DNA from: Roseateles_B sp051857535
Lineage (GTDB): Bacteria > Pseudomonadota > Gammaproteobacteria > Burkholderiales > Burkholderiaceae_C
Assembly (NCBI RefSeq): GCF_051857535.1
Contig: NZ_JBPZGY010000015.1
Span: 1-64,000 of the forward strand
DNA length: 64,000 nucleotides
Direction of reading: 5' to 3'
A program made the translations under genes and the position numbers. Shown in pieces: positions 31,880 to 42,400 of this stretch. Under the pieces are notes generated by a model. The model was not told the DNA's origin, did no database searches, and saw nothing but the letters and a program-made list of their open reading frames with translations. Positions within the stretch are counted from its first letter, which is position 1; each line of letters begins with the position of its first letter.

Positions 31880-31930
31880 CCGTCCTCTTGCGGTGGCGGG
31901 CTCCTCCTTCCTCATCGCCAGCCCCTGTCC

Positions 31931-34831
31931 ATGCAGTCTCAGAATCCGTCCCCGACCCCTGTTGCCGCGCCCGAAGCGCCCGCCCCCGATTTCGTTCCTT
32001 GCCTGAGGCCATGGATCGTGCCGGCCCTGGACAGGCTGCATGAAGAGCTGCGCGCCGTTGCCGGCCTGTCCGACAGCGAACGCGGCGTCATTGCCGAGGC
32101 CTTGCGCCAGCACCTGCAGCAGCAGCTGCATGCCAAGCTGGCCCGCGTGCTGGTCATGGACATCAACGCGGCCCGTGTCCAGGGCCGTCTGCAGGCATCG
32201 AGCCCGCAGGGGCGCTGGGAGGAATACCTCGCGCTGGCTGCCACCGAGCAGCACTGGACTCAGCTGGGCGAGCAGTACCCGAGCCTGCTGGCGCGCGTCC
32301 GCTGGATCGTCGATCACAAGGTGAGTTTTGTCGCGCGCCTGGGCCGACATTTTGCGCAGGACCGGCCTCTGCTCGCAGGGCTGCTCGGCGCAGTGCCCGG
32401 CCCGCTGCAGGCCCTGGAGCTGGCCAAGGGCGACAGCCACAACGGCGGCGCCGGCGTGGCCCTGCTGCGTCTGGAGGGTGGCACCGTGGTCTACAAGCCG
32501 CGGCCTCTGAACACCGACCAGGCCCTGGCCGACTTCCTGCAGCAGATCCTGGCCGATGAGCCGGTCGCGCAGCGCGTGCGTGTGCCCGCGGTGCTGGACC
32601 GCGGGGACCACGGCTGGAGCGAGTTCATCGTCCACCGCCATGCCGCCAACGAGCAGGAGCTGCAGCTGTTCTACCGGAACATGGGCCACTGGCTGGCCAT
32701 CATGCGCCTGCTGGGCGGCACTGATTTCCACGGCGAGAACGTCATCGCGCAGGGCTGCCTGCCCATCATCGTGGACTGCGAAACCCTGTTCTGCCCGCGC
32801 ATCGAGATCAAGCCCTCGGGCTTTGGCGATGCCATCGACCGCGCAGACGAAGCCATGTTCGCCTCTCTGATGAAGACCGGCCTGCTGCCCGGCCGTGGTG
32901 CCTCGCTGGGCTGGCGTGGAGTGGACAACTCCGGCATGGGCAGCATCCGCCAGCAGCAGCCCAAGATCAGCATTCCCGCCCTGGTGGACGGCGGCCTCGA
33001 CACCGTGCGCATCGGCCAGGCCCTGGTCGAGGTGGAGATCGCCAAGAACCACCCCTGCGAGACGCCCTCGCTTGAGCGCTACTGGGGCCAGGTGCTCGAA
33101 GGCTATGACAGGCTCACCGCCCACCTGATCCAGCTGCATTCGCAAGGCCGCCTGGCGCCGCTGCTGCAGGCCTTCAAGCCCTGCCACATCCGCCTGGTGC
33201 CGCGGGCGACAGAGGTCTATGCCGAGCTCATCCGCATGCTCTGGCATCCGATTTCGCTGGCCGACGAGGCCCAAGCCCGCCAACGCGCCGCCGGCCTGCT
33301 GGCGCGCGCGGCGGCGCTGATCTCGACCACGCCGTCCGACCCTGTGGTCATCCAGGCCGAGATCGACGACATGCTGCGCGGCGACGTGCCCTACTTTCAC
33401 AGCACGGCCGGCCATGGGCGCATGTCCGGGCCCGGCGGTACGCACTGGCTGCCCGAAAGCGATCTGGTCGAGCAATGCCTGCGGGCCTGGAGCGCCTCGG
33501 ATCAGCGCCTGGACCGCGACATCATCAAGGCCTCCCTGCTGAGCGCCTATCTCAACGATGGCTGGATGCCCACCGAGAAGTCCTTCCGCGTCCTCGAGGC
33601 CAGCCAGGAGGACCTGGAGGCGAGGCGCCAGACCTGGGCCCGTCGCCTGCTGGTGCCCTTCCTGCAGCACTGCATCCGTGGCGAGGACGGCACGGTGACC
33701 TGGATTTCGCCCACCCTGGGGCCCACGGGCTGGGGCATCCAGGCCATTGACCAGAACCTGTATGGCGGCAATGCCGGCGTCGCCCTGTTGCTGGCGGCCT
33801 ATCAGCGCGAGGTGGCCCAGGGCCGTGCCCTGCCTTTGCCAGGCGCTGCGGAGATGCTGTCCGCTGTGATCGAGACCATGCGCAAGGGCCTGTACCGCCA
33901 GGTCGAGCTGCAGCGCTCGGCCGGCAAGGTGCGGCCGCACCAGCCGGGCGGCTATCTGGGCATAGGCTCGCAGATCTGGGGCTGGCTGCAGCTGGAGTCG
34001 CTGGGGGCCGTCGGCGCCGAGGCCGTGGAATGCGCCGCGCTGACGGCCGAGTACATGCAGGGATCGCTGGAAGCCGACCAGACCTATGACCTGCTGGCCG
34101 GCGCAGCGGGCGCCATCCCCGGTCTACTCCTGCTGCACCGGCGCACCCAGCAGGCGGCGCACCTGGCGCTGGCCGTCGCGGCGGGCGACCATCTGCTGAA
34201 CGCAGCCAAGCGCGAAGGCGGTCTGGCCTGCTGGCCGACGCAGGCAGCGCCAGAGGGCATGGGCGGCTTCGGGCATGGAAGCTGCGGCATCGGCTGGGCC
34301 TTGCTGAAGCTGTACCAGGCCTGCGGCGAGCCGCGGTTCCTGGAGGGCGCACAGGAAGCGCTGGCCTTTGAGGAATCCCTGTTCGACGAGGCGGACCAGA
34401 ACTGGCGCGACCTGCGCCACCTGGATGGCGTCAACTGCTCCACGGCCTGGTGCCACGGCGCCGTGGGCAATGGCCTGGGCTACCTGGACTTCACGACTCT
34501 GATCGGAGAGGACCGGGTGCGCGAGCGGGTGCATCAGGCCGCGGGCGCGACCTTCCGGCAGGGCATGGGCTGGAACCACTGCGCCTGCCATGGCGACGCC
34601 AGCGCTCTGGAGTTGCTTCAGGAAGCCGCCGACCGTGGCCTCGCGCCGCCAGGCGTGAGCCGGGACGCCGAACTGGCGCGCCTGCTGGCCAGCCTTGAAC
34701 GGCATGGCAGCCGCTGCGGCATCACCAACGACGTCTTCTCGCCGTCATTGATGACGGGGCCTGGCGGCATTGCCTACCAACTGCTGCGCGCGCATCCCGA
34801 AGCGCGGCTGCCGTCCTTCGTGCGGCCATGA
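31931..34831 (+). CDS. lanM: Class II lanthipeptide synthetase LanM
   Basis: The 966-residue bifunctional enzyme has an N-terminal dehydratase domain (DUF4135). KGDSHNGG at residues 166-173, VVYKPRPL and GGTDFHGENVI are the usual kinase-like active-site motifs. A C-terminal LanC-like cyclase follows, with zinc ligands C841 in AWCHGAVG, and C886 and H887 in CACHGDA. FGHGSCGIGWALL carries the catalytic His. It should dehydrate Ser/Thr in the upstream precursor and form thioether rings. An earlier in-frame ATG (31838) would put the hairpin in the coding sequence. It overlaps the ABC gene by 4 bp (ATGA). Confidence 0.93.
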   Translation: MQSQNPSPTPVAAPEAPAPDFVPCLRPWIVPALDRLHEELRAVAGLSDSERGVIAEALRQHLQQQLHAKLARVLVMDINAARVQGRLQASSPQGRWEEYLALAATEQHWTQLGEQYPSLLARVRWIVDHKVSFVARLGRHFAQDRPLLAGLLGAVPGPLQALELAKGDSHNGGAGVALLRLEGGTVVYKPRPLNTDQALADFLQQILADEPVAQRVRVPAVLDRGDHGWSEFIVHRHAANEQELQLFYRNMGHWLAIMRLLGGTDFHGENVIAQGCLPIIVDCETLFCPRIEIKPSGFGDAIDRADEAMFASLMKTGLLPGRGASLGWRGVDNSGMGSIRQQQPKISIPALVDGGLDTVRIGQALVEVEIAKNHPCETPSLERYWGQVLEGYDRLTAHLIQLHSQGRLAPLLQAFKPCHIRLVPRATEVYAELIRMLWHPISLADEAQARQRAAGLLARAAALISTTPSDPVVIQAEIDDMLRGDVPYFHSTAGHGRMSGPGGTHWLPESDLVEQCLRAWSASDQRLDRDIIKASLLSAYLNDGWMPTEKSFRVLEASQEDLEARRQTWARRLLVPFLQHCIRGEDGTVTWISPTLGPTGWGIQAIDQNLYGGNAGVALLLAAYQREVAQGRALPLPGAAEMLSAVIETMRKGLYRQVELQRSAGKVRPHQPGGYLGIGSQIWGWLQLESLGAVGAEAVECAALTAEYMQGSLEADQTYDLLAGAAGAIPGLLLLHRRTQQAAHLALAVAAGDHLLNAAKREGGLACWPTQAAPEGMGGFGHGSCGIGWALLKLYQACGEPRFLEGAQEALAFEESLFDEADQNWRDLRHLDGVNCSTAWCHGAVGNGLGYLDFTTLIGEDRVRERVHQAAGATFRQGMGWNHCACHGDASALELLQEAADRGLAPPGVSRDAELARLLASLERHGSRCGITNDVFSPSLMTGPGGIAYQLLRAHPEARLPSFVRP

Positions 34832-36846
34832 ACCCGAGGCCGGACGGGGCAGGGGCGGCGCCCGGCTCGGCGGCACCGCAGCAGCCGGGCGAGGGCGATG
34901 TCTTCATCGCCACCGACAACCCTTACTGGGAGCTGGGGCAGTCCGAAGCCCTGCTGAGCAGCTTTCCCGCCTTCTTCCGGCGGGTGGCCGGTGCCGCCCC
35001 GCCTGTCATGGCCCTGATGCGTCGGGTGGGCCTGGCCGCCGTCTTCGGCGTGTTGGCCTGCCAGCTGCTGGCCGGGCTGCTGTGGGCCTACAGCCTGGTG
35101 CTGGGGGGCCGGCTCCTGCAGGCCCTGCTCGATGCACATGCCCTGGCTCAGACCCTGAGCCAGCAGCTGGTCCCGCATCTGGGGGCGGTCCTGGGTCTGG
35201 GCCTGGCCTACCTCGGCAAGCTGGGGCTGGACGCGCTGGCAGAAGTGCTGCGGGCCCGGCTCAGCCCGGCCCTGGTGGCCATGGCCGAGCAGGACTTCGT
35301 TGACGCCTGCCTGCGCGCGCCGCTGCAGCGTTTCGATGATCCGGACTTCGTGGACCGCATGCACCGCGCCCGCGACCGCGGCCTGCATTACGTCGAGAGC
35401 ATCGTCGACCAGACCGTGGCCCTGAGCAGTGCGGCCATAGGCCTGGTGTCCGGCGCGCTGGCCTTGCTGGTGCTGCATCCGGCCCTGTTGCCCGTGCTGC
35501 TGCTGTGCCTCGTGCCACAGGCCTGGACGGCCATCCGCGCGCTGCTGAGCGTGCAGAGCCACTGGGACCAGAGCATCGCGCTGTCCCGCCAGGGCTGGAT
35601 GCTGCAGGAGCTGGCCAGCCAGCCCGAGCCCGCGGCCGAGCTGCGTGCGCTGCAAATGGAAACCCTGCTCAGCGAGCGGCACCGGCGCGTTGCCGAGGCC
35701 CTGCGCATCAGCCTGGAGCGGCTCAAGGCCGGCATCGCACGCACGCGGGCCTGGGGGGCCGTGGTGAGCGGCCTGGCGCAGGGCCTGGCCTACCTCTGGC
35801 TGGTCGTGCTGGTGGACCGCGGCAGCCTGGCGCCCGCGCTGGCTGGTGCGGCCGCCCTGGGCCTGCGCACCAGCCTGGAAGCCGTGCGGCAGTTGGTCCA
35901 TGCCCTGGACCAGATGATGGAGAAGGCGCTGTATCTGGACGACTATTTCGGTTTCGTCGGCCAGTCCCGCGCGGCGCCTCCGCTGCCCCTCGGGGCGGCC
36001 GTGGCAGCGCCGCAGCGCATCGCGCTGCAGGGCGTCGGCTTCGCCTATGCCGGGGCCCCGGACCGGCCGGTGCTGCATGACATCCACCTGGACCTGCGTC
36101 GTGGCACGACCATCGCTCTGGTCGGCGAGAACGGCTCTGGCAAGTCCACGCTGGCCAAGCTGCTGGCCGGGCTTTACGAGCCCTCCAGCGGGGCCATGTA
36201 CTGGGACGGGGTCGACTGCAGGACGCTGGACGCGCGCCAGCGTCTGGCCCACACCCTGATCGTGCCCCAGCACCCGCTGCGTTGGCCCTACAGCGCGGCG
36301 CAGAACGTGCGGCTGGGGCGTGTGGAGCTGGCGCAGACGGCGGACCACGACGCCCGCTTCGCACAGGCCGTGCGTGAGGCTGAGGCCGACGAGGTGGCCG
36401 CCCAGTTGCCGCAGGGCTGGCAGACCCTGCTCAACCGCCTGTTCAAGGGCGGCATCGAGCTGTCCTCCGGCCAGTGGCAGCGCCTGGCCGTGGCGCGCGG
36501 CCTCTACCGCCAGGCCGCCTTGACCATCTGGGACGAGCCCACCGCACCGCTGGACGCCAAGGCCGAGGCGGCCGTCTTCACCAGCCTGGCGAAGCTGCGC
36601 CGCGATCGCATGGTGGTGCTGATCACACACCGCCTGGCCAGCGCGCAGTCGGCCGACTGCATCTACTTCCTCAAGGCCGGTCGCATTGCCGAGTCCGGCA
36701 CGCATGAGGAACTGATGGCCTTGGGCGGGGGGTATGCGCAGTTGCATGCGATGCAGGCGAGGCTGGCAGAGCGCGTGGAGGACGCCCCTGCTGAATCGGC
36801 CGTCGATCCTGCACGCCAGGCGCCGCGCGAAGCCGCGGCTGCCTGA
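34828..36846 (+). CDS. ABC exporter (permease-ATPase fusion) of the lanthipeptide cluster
   Basis: The 672-residue half transporter has about six membrane helices, then an ATPase domain. Walker A is GENGSGKST near residue 433, the signature is LSSGQWQRLAVARGL and Walker B is LTIWDEPTAPLD. There is no N-terminal C39 peptidase, unlike typical LanT, so leader removal needs another protease. It is coupled to lanM by overlap. It probably exports the modified peptide, or provides immunity. The C-terminus is an alanine-rich tail. Confidence 0.85.
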   Translation: MNPRPDGAGAAPGSAAPQQPGEGDVFIATDNPYWELGQSEALLSSFPAFFRRVAGAAPPVMALMRRVGLAAVFGVLACQLLAGLLWAYSLVLGGRLLQALLDAHALAQTLSQQLVPHLGAVLGLGLAYLGKLGLDALAEVLRARLSPALVAMAEQDFVDACLRAPLQRFDDPDFVDRMHRARDRGLHYVESIVDQTVALSSAAIGLVSGALALLVLHPALLPVLLLCLVPQAWTAIRALLSVQSHWDQSIALSRQGWMLQELASQPEPAAELRALQMETLLSERHRRVAEALRISLERLKAGIARTRAWGAVVSGLAQGLAYLWLVVLVDRGSLAPALAGAAALGLRTSLEAVRQLVHALDQMMEKALYLDDYFGFVGQSRAAPPLPLGAAVAAPQRIALQGVGFAYAGAPDRPVLHDIHLDLRRGTTIALVGENGSGKSTLAKLLAGLYEPSSGAMYWDGVDCRTLDARQRLAHTLIVPQHPLRWPYSAAQNVRLGRVELAQTADHDARFAQAVREAEADEVAAQLPQGWQTLLNRLFKGGIELSSGQWQRLAVARGLYRQAALTIWDEPTAPLDAKAEAAVFTSLAKLRRDRMVVLITHRLASAQSADCIYFLKAGRIAESGTHEELMALGGGYAQLHAMQARLAERVEDAPAESAVDPARQAPREAAAA

Positions 36847-36868
36847 TCGCACGGCGCCGAGGTCACCC

Positions 36869-36945
36869 CGCCCCAACGCCGCCCCAACGCCGCCCCAACG
36901 TCGCCCCAACGTCGCCCCAACGTCGCCCTAACGCCGCCCAAACAT
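36869..36945. repeat. Seven-copy 11-bp tandem repeat (consensus CGCCCCAACGC/T)
   Basis: Seven consecutive 11-bp units run from 36869, the first five nearly identical (two ending C, then three ending T) and the last two diverged. The array lies between the convergent lanthipeptide exporter and UbiH-like genes, and its last units provide the stop and final codons (GRR) of the latter. An 11-bp period is close to one helical turn. Confidence 0.85.
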
Positions 36946-38193
36946 CATCTGCCGCGCCAGCGCCTTCCTGACCGGCGGCAGGGCCTGCAGTGCGGCCAGA
37001 CCCAGGCCGCGCAGGGCGGGCAGGGCGGGCCAGCGCCAGCTGAAGCTGCGCGCAAGGAAGTCGGTGCTGAGGATGGTGGTCCAGCGATCCGGGCCGCGCT
37101 GCCACTGCACGCGCTGCAGGGCCTGGGGCACGGCAGCAGCCAGGGGCGCCATGGGCTGGCGTGCGCGGGCCTGGACCAGGGCTTCGACCAGAGCGTAGGC
37201 ATCGCGCAGGCCCAGGTTGAGCCCTTGGCCCGCCACGGGGTGCAGGGTCTGGGCCGCATTGCCGATACGCACCAGCCTTCCCTCGACCAGGCTTCGCTCG
37301 GCATTGAGCCCCAGGGGGAAGCACTTCAGCGGGCTGATGCCGCGCAGAGGGGGCAGGCCCGGCGGCAGCTGCTGGTTGATCACGGTGAGGCGCTGGGCGT
37401 CCGTCAGGCCGGCCACCTCGTCCTCGGCCTGCGGCAGGCACCAGACCAGGGCCGCGCGGTGCGGCTGTTGGGGCGTGGGCGGCAGGGGCAGCAGGGCCAG
37501 CGGCCCGTTGCGGGTGAAGCGTTCATAGGCCACGCCGGGCGGCGAGGCCGGATCCAGGGCCACCGTGCCCACCCAGGCGTTCTGCTGGTAGTCGTGGCTG
37601 AGGCTCTTGCGGGACTGCTCGGCGAAGACACCGCCCTCGGCGATCACCACCAGGTCGAAGCGTTCGGCGATGCCGGCGTCCACCTCCACTTCATCGCCGA
37701 TGGCGCGTATGCCTGCCACCGGCTGGCCGAAGCGCGCCACGGCTTGCGCTGGCCGGGCCTCGCACTGGCGCAGCCAGGCTGTCTGCATGGGCGCCACCAA
37801 CTGCCCATAAGCCAGCACCGCGCCCAGGCGCTCTTCGCCCTGCTCGCTGGCGTGGATGCTGACCACCGGCTGTCCGGACTCGCCGAAGACCGGATGCCGC
37901 AGCGTGGGCGGCGCCTGGCTGACGTGTACCTGCAGGATGGACTGCGCCGCCGCCTCATTCCAGGCTTGCAGGCGCTGCAGCAACTGCACGCTGCCCAGTG
38001 CGAGGGCCAGGGTGCGCGGGTCGCCGCTGATGTCCTTGTCCAGGGGCCGGGCGTCGAAGAGGTGGACCTGGGCCTCGGGCAGGCGCCGGGCGGTCAGCAG
38101 GGCCAGACCCAGGCCGGCAGGGCCTGCGCCGACGATGGCGATGCGCAGGGGAGCATCGGGGGCGGATGGGGCTGCAGGGGCGTCGGTGCGCAT
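36928..38193 (-). CDS. UbiH/VisC-family FAD-dependent hydroxylase
   Basis: The 421-residue flavoprotein monooxygenase has the FAD-binding GAGPAGLGLAL near residue 24, a central FDLVVIAEGG motif and the late GRLVRIGNAAQTLHPVAGQG. It fits ubiquinone ring hydroxylases of the UbiH/UbiI/UbiF group; which position it hydroxylates is not readable here. The start at 38193 (MRTDAPAAP) gives the usual family length. Its last codons lie in the 11-bp repeat array. Confidence 0.85.
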   Translation of the reverse strand: MRTDAPAAPSAPDAPLRIAIVGAGPAGLGLALLTARRLPEAQVHLFDARPLDKDISGDPRTLALALGSVQLLQRLQAWNEAAAQSILQVHVSQAPPTLRHPVFGESGQPVVSIHASEQGEERLGAVLAYGQLVAPMQTAWLRQCEARPAQAVARFGQPVAGIRAIGDEVEVDAGIAERFDLVVIAEGGVFAEQSRKSLSHDYQQNAWVGTVALDPASPPGVAYERFTRNGPLALLPLPPTPQQPHRAALVWCLPQAEDEVAGLTDAQRLTVINQQLPPGLPPLRGISPLKCFPLGLNAERSLVEGRLVRIGNAAQTLHPVAGQGLNLGLRDAYALVEALVQARARQPMAPLAAAVPQALQRVQWQRGPDRWTTILSTDFLARSFSWRWPALPALRGLGLAALQALPPVRKALARQMMFGRR

Positions 38194-38381
38194 GGCATGG
38201 AGGCGTCGCCGAAGGGACAGATGCCCGCAGGCGGCGCCACGGTATTGCAAGGGTTCTGCACTATAGCGAGCTGGCTGGGCTACGCTCGCGCCCATTGCCA
38301 TGACGGCGGGTCAGGCTTGGTCCGATGGCGGGCCGGCAGGGCGCGCCGCCCACCACGCCAAGAACCAAGAAGGAGTCAGGC

Positions 38382-39362
38382 ATGCAATACCGTCGACTGG
38401 GCCGCAGCGGCCTGCAGGTGTCCGAGCTGTCGCTGGGGTCCTGGGTGACCTATCACAACCAGGTGGACAGCAAGTCCGCCGCCGAGATGCTGGCCGCCGC
38501 GCGCGATGCCGGGGTCAACTTCTTCGACAACGCCGAGGTCTATGCCCAGGGCGCCAGCGAGCGCGTGATGGGTGAGGCCTTCAGGCAGCTGAAGTGGGCC
38601 CGCGAGAGCTATGTGGTCTCGACCAAGTTCTTCTGGGGCCTGCAGCGCGAGGGCAGCACCGTCAACCTGCAGAACACGCTCAACCGCAAGTACCTGATGC
38701 AGGCCATAGACGGCTCGCTCAAGCGCCTGCAGCTGGATTTCGTGGACCTCATCTACTGCCATCGCCCCGATCCGCTGACGCCCATCGAGGAGACCGTCCG
38801 GGCGATGAGTGACATCATCACTCAGGGCAAGGCCCTCTACTGGGGCACCAGCGAGTGGAGCGCAGCCGACATCCGCGCCGCCTGGGAGATCGCCGAGCGC
38901 CACCACCTGCACAAGCCGGTGATGGAGCAGCCGCAGTACCACCTTTTCCATCGCAAGCGCGTGGAGCAGGAGTACGCCAGCCTCTACGAGGACCTGGGCC
39001 TGGGCCTGACCACCTGGAGTCCGCTGGCCTCCGGTCTGCTGACGGGCAAGTACCGCCAGGGCATCCCCGAGGGCAGCCGCGGTTCGCTGGAGAGCATGAG
39101 CTGGCTGCGCGAGCAGCTGCAGCATCCGCAGCGCAATGCCGCCGTGGCCGAGCTGGAGGGCATCGCCGCCGAGCTGGGCGGCAGCGTGGCCCAACTGGCC
39201 ATTGCCTGGGTCAACCGCAATCCGCGCGTCTCCACGGTGATCCTTGGGGCCAGCAAGATGGGCCAACTTCAGGACAACCTGGCCGCACTGGCCATGACGC
39301 CCAAGCTGAGCCCCGAGGTGCTGGAGCGCATCGACGCCCTGACGGCAGGACTGGCCAACTGA
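38382..39362 (+). CDS. Aldo/keto reductase (voltage-gated K-channel beta-like, AKR6 type)
   Basis: The 326-residue TIM-barrel oxidoreductase has NFFDNAEVYAQGASERVMGEA with catalytic Asp and Tyr, the Lys in VVSTKFFWG, and the His in LIYCHRPDP. AQLAIAWVNRNPRVSTVILGA is the C-terminal cofactor part. AAGGAGTCAGGC precedes the ATG at 38382. It is monocistronic, ended by a strong terminator. Confidence 0.9.
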   Translation: MQYRRLGRSGLQVSELSLGSWVTYHNQVDSKSAAEMLAAARDAGVNFFDNAEVYAQGASERVMGEAFRQLKWARESYVVSTKFFWGLQREGSTVNLQNTLNRKYLMQAIDGSLKRLQLDFVDLIYCHRPDPLTPIEETVRAMSDIITQGKALYWGTSEWSAADIRAAWEIAERHHLHKPVMEQPQYHLFHRKRVEQEYASLYEDLGLGLTTWSPLASGLLTGKYRQGIPEGSRGSLESMSWLREQLQHPQRNAAVAELEGIAAELGGSVAQLAIAWVNRNPRVSTVILGASKMGQLQDNLAALAMTPKLSPEVLERIDALTAGLAN

Positions 39363-39375
39363 TCCTCCGAAGGCG

Positions 39376-39413
39376 GCGCCCCCATTCTTGAGGGAGGGGG
39401 TGCTCGTTTTTTT
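39376..39413 (+). terminator. Rho-independent terminator after the aldo/keto reductase gene
   Basis: GCGCCCCC (39376-39383) pairs with GGGGGTGC (39396-39403), then TCG and seven T residues. Confidence 0.8.
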
Positions 39414-39451
39414 GTAAGGGTGTGTCAAGCGGGGCCGCTAACATCTGCCGG

Positions 39452-42400
39452 ATGCTCGTCCGCCTCCTTCCCCGCTTCCTCCTGCTGGCGCTCGTCATGA
39501 AGGTGCTGGGTGCCGCGGCCCAGGACCAGGCCCCACGCCTGATCCCGGCCCTGGTCGAACCCCGCTTCGAGGCCGTGGGTGACGTGGCCTCCATCACCGA
39601 CGGCGTGGTGTCCGCCCTGGCCCAGGATGGTCGGGGCTTCATCTGGGTCGGCACCACGGCGGGCCTGGTGCGCTTCGATGGCTACCAGCTGCGCACCTAT
39701 CAACTGGGCAACGACAACCGCAAGGCGCAGGCCGGGACCAGCTTTGTGCGCTCCCTGCTGGCCTCCCAGGATGGCGTGCTGTGGATAGGCACCGAGAGCG
39801 ACGGCCTGGCACGCTTTGACCCCCAGACGGACCGCTGGACCTTCTTCCGCAGCAAGCCCGACGACCCGCAAGCCCTGGCCCCCGGGACCGTCCGCGCCCT
39901 GGCGCAGGCCCTGGACGGCACGCTGTGGGTGGGCACCATAGGCGGCGGCCTGGACCGCTTCGATCCGGCCAGTGGCCAGTTCACGCATTTCCGCCAGGGC
40001 GCTGCCAGCGGTCTGCCCGACGACCGCATCCAGGCGCTGTTCATCGATTCGCACGGTGACCTGTGGGTGGGCACCTGGAACGGTGTGGCCCGCCTGCGCA
40101 AGGGCGCGGATCGCTTCGAGACCCTGCAGGTGGAGGGCCGCCCACTGGGCGAGCGCATCATCACCCTGCTGGCCGAGTCGCCGGATGGCCATCTGTGGGT
40201 GGGCACGCAGCAGGGCGACCTGCTGCGCCTGGGCAAGGCGTCACCCCAGCTGCAGTGGATCGAGCAGGGCGAGCAGTCCGGCCGCCGAGACACGCTCTAC
40301 GCCATGGTGGCTCCGGATCCGCAGCGTCTGTGGGTGGCGCGGGCCAGCGGCATCGAGGAGCGCGAGCCCGCCAGCGGTCGCCTGCTGCGACGCCTGCAGC
40401 ATGACATCCGCCGCCCCTGGGGCCTGGCCGGCAACGATGTACGCGCCCTGCTCAAGGACGCCGCTGGCTGGGTCTGGGTGGGCAGCTATGGCGGTGGCCT
40501 GCAGCTGCACAACCCGGCCAATGCCGGCTTGTGGGTGCGGCACGCCGATCTCGACGAGCGCAGCCCGCTGGCGCAGGCCGACGTCCGCAGCATCGTGCAA
40601 CTGCGCAGCGGTGCCATCTGGATGGGCACCAATGAGCGCGGCGTGGCCATCCTGGACCGCGAGTTGCACGTGCAAGGGCATATCGCACCGCAGGAGGGCA
40701 GCGGCTTCCGGGGCGGACGTGTGGGCGGCCTGGCACAGACGCCCGACGGCCAGGTCTGGGTGGGTACCGACACCGCCCTCTACCGCTTCAACGAGGCCCG
40801 CCAGCTGCTGGGCCAGTACGCGGCCGGCAAGGGCCGTATCCGGCGCCTGATGGCAGACAGCAGCGGCCGGCTGTGGGTGGCCACGCAGGACGGGCTCTTC
40901 CGCTACGACGCTGGCCAGGACCGCCTGCAGCGCGTGGCACTCAGCGGCGGCCGCAAGCTCAGCGGCGATGTCAACGCGCTGGCCGAGGACCCGGACGGTC
41001 GACTGTGGGTGGGCGGCGAAGGCGGCCTCTACCAGTTGCCCAAGGGAAGCGACGAGCTCGAGGAACTTCGCTCGCCGACCGGGGCGGGGCTGTCCAACCA
41101 TTCGGTGCTGGGCCTGCTGATCGATCGCCAGCAGCGTGTCTGGGTGGACACCGCCGGCGGCCTGCACCTGCTGAAGGGCTGGCAGGGCCAGGAGGCCAGG
41201 TTCGAGCGAATCAGCGAACGCCATGGCCTGGGCGGCAAGGCTTTCGGTGCCAATCTGATGGACGACGAGCAGGGCCGCATCTGGACCCACCGCGCCGTCT
41301 TCGATCCCAAGACCGGCCGGCACCACGAACTCAGTGCCGCCGATGGCGCGGCTTTCGGTACCGGCTGGTTCCGCGCCTACGCGCGCCTGGACGACGGGCG
41401 CATGCTGGTGGGCGGGAGCAAGGGCGTGCTGGTCATCGACGCCAGCCGCTTCAAGCCCTGGACCTACCAGCCGCCGCTGGTGGTGTCCGAGCTGCGCATT
41501 GCCGGCGAGCGCACCTCGCCGGGGCCGCGGGGGCAGACCGTGGTCCTGCAGCCAGGGCAGCGCGACGTCAGCGTGGAGTTCGCCGCGCTGGACTTCAGCA
41601 ATCCGGCGGTGCTGAACTACCGCTACAGGCTCCAGGGCTATGACAAGGACTGGGTCCTCGGCGAGGCCAGCCAGCGCTCGGCCAGCTACACCAACCTTGA
41701 TCCCGGCCGCTACCTGCTGCAGGTGCAAGGCAGCAACCGCGTCGGGCAGTGGAGTCCGCATGAACTGCTGATCCCCCTGCATGTGCAGCCGGCCTGGTGG
41801 CAGACCTGGTGGGCACGCCTGGGCGGCGTGCTGCTGGGCCTGCTGGGCATCTACGGCATCGTGCAGATCCGCACCGGCTATCTGCGCCGTGCGCAGGCCG
41901 TGCTGGAGGCACGGGTGCGCGAGCGCACCCACGAGCTGCTCACGCTGAGCCAGGCGCTGAAGGAAGCCAGCCTGACCGACCCGCTGACCGGCCTGCGCAA
42001 CCGCCGTTTCCTGGCCCAGCACATCGAGTCCGACATCAACAGCGTGGTGCGCGGCTATGAGGGCGAGGTGCTGCGCCTGGCCCGCGAGCCAGGGCAGGAC
42101 ATGGTCTTCTTCATGGTGGACCTGGACCATTTCAAGCAGGTCAATGACGACTACGGCCATGCCGCCGGCGATGCCGTGCTCGCCCAGATGCAGGCCTTGC
42201 TGCGCCAGGTCTTTCGCGATGCCGACTACCTCATCCGCTGGGGCGGCGAGGAGTTCCTGGTCGTGGCTCGCAACACCGATCGCCACCATGCGGCTGAGCT
42301 GGCCGAGCGCGCCCGGCGCACGCTCTCGCGCTACGACTTCCAGCTGGATGACGGCCGCACCCTGCGCCGGACCTGCTCCCTGGGCTTTGCCGCTTTCCCG

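Noticed and set aside
31670..31930. Extended LanM start overlapping the precursor gene
   Set aside because: It would overlap lanA in another frame and cover the hairpin; LanM-like sequence starts after 31931.
31844..33940. Long minus-strand frame opposite lanM
   Set aside because: The plus strand carries clear LanM motifs; the minus frame is composition-driven.
34774..36909. 711-codon minus-strand frame opposite the lanthipeptide exporter
   Set aside because: The plus strand has Walker and ABC signature motifs; the antisense frame has none.
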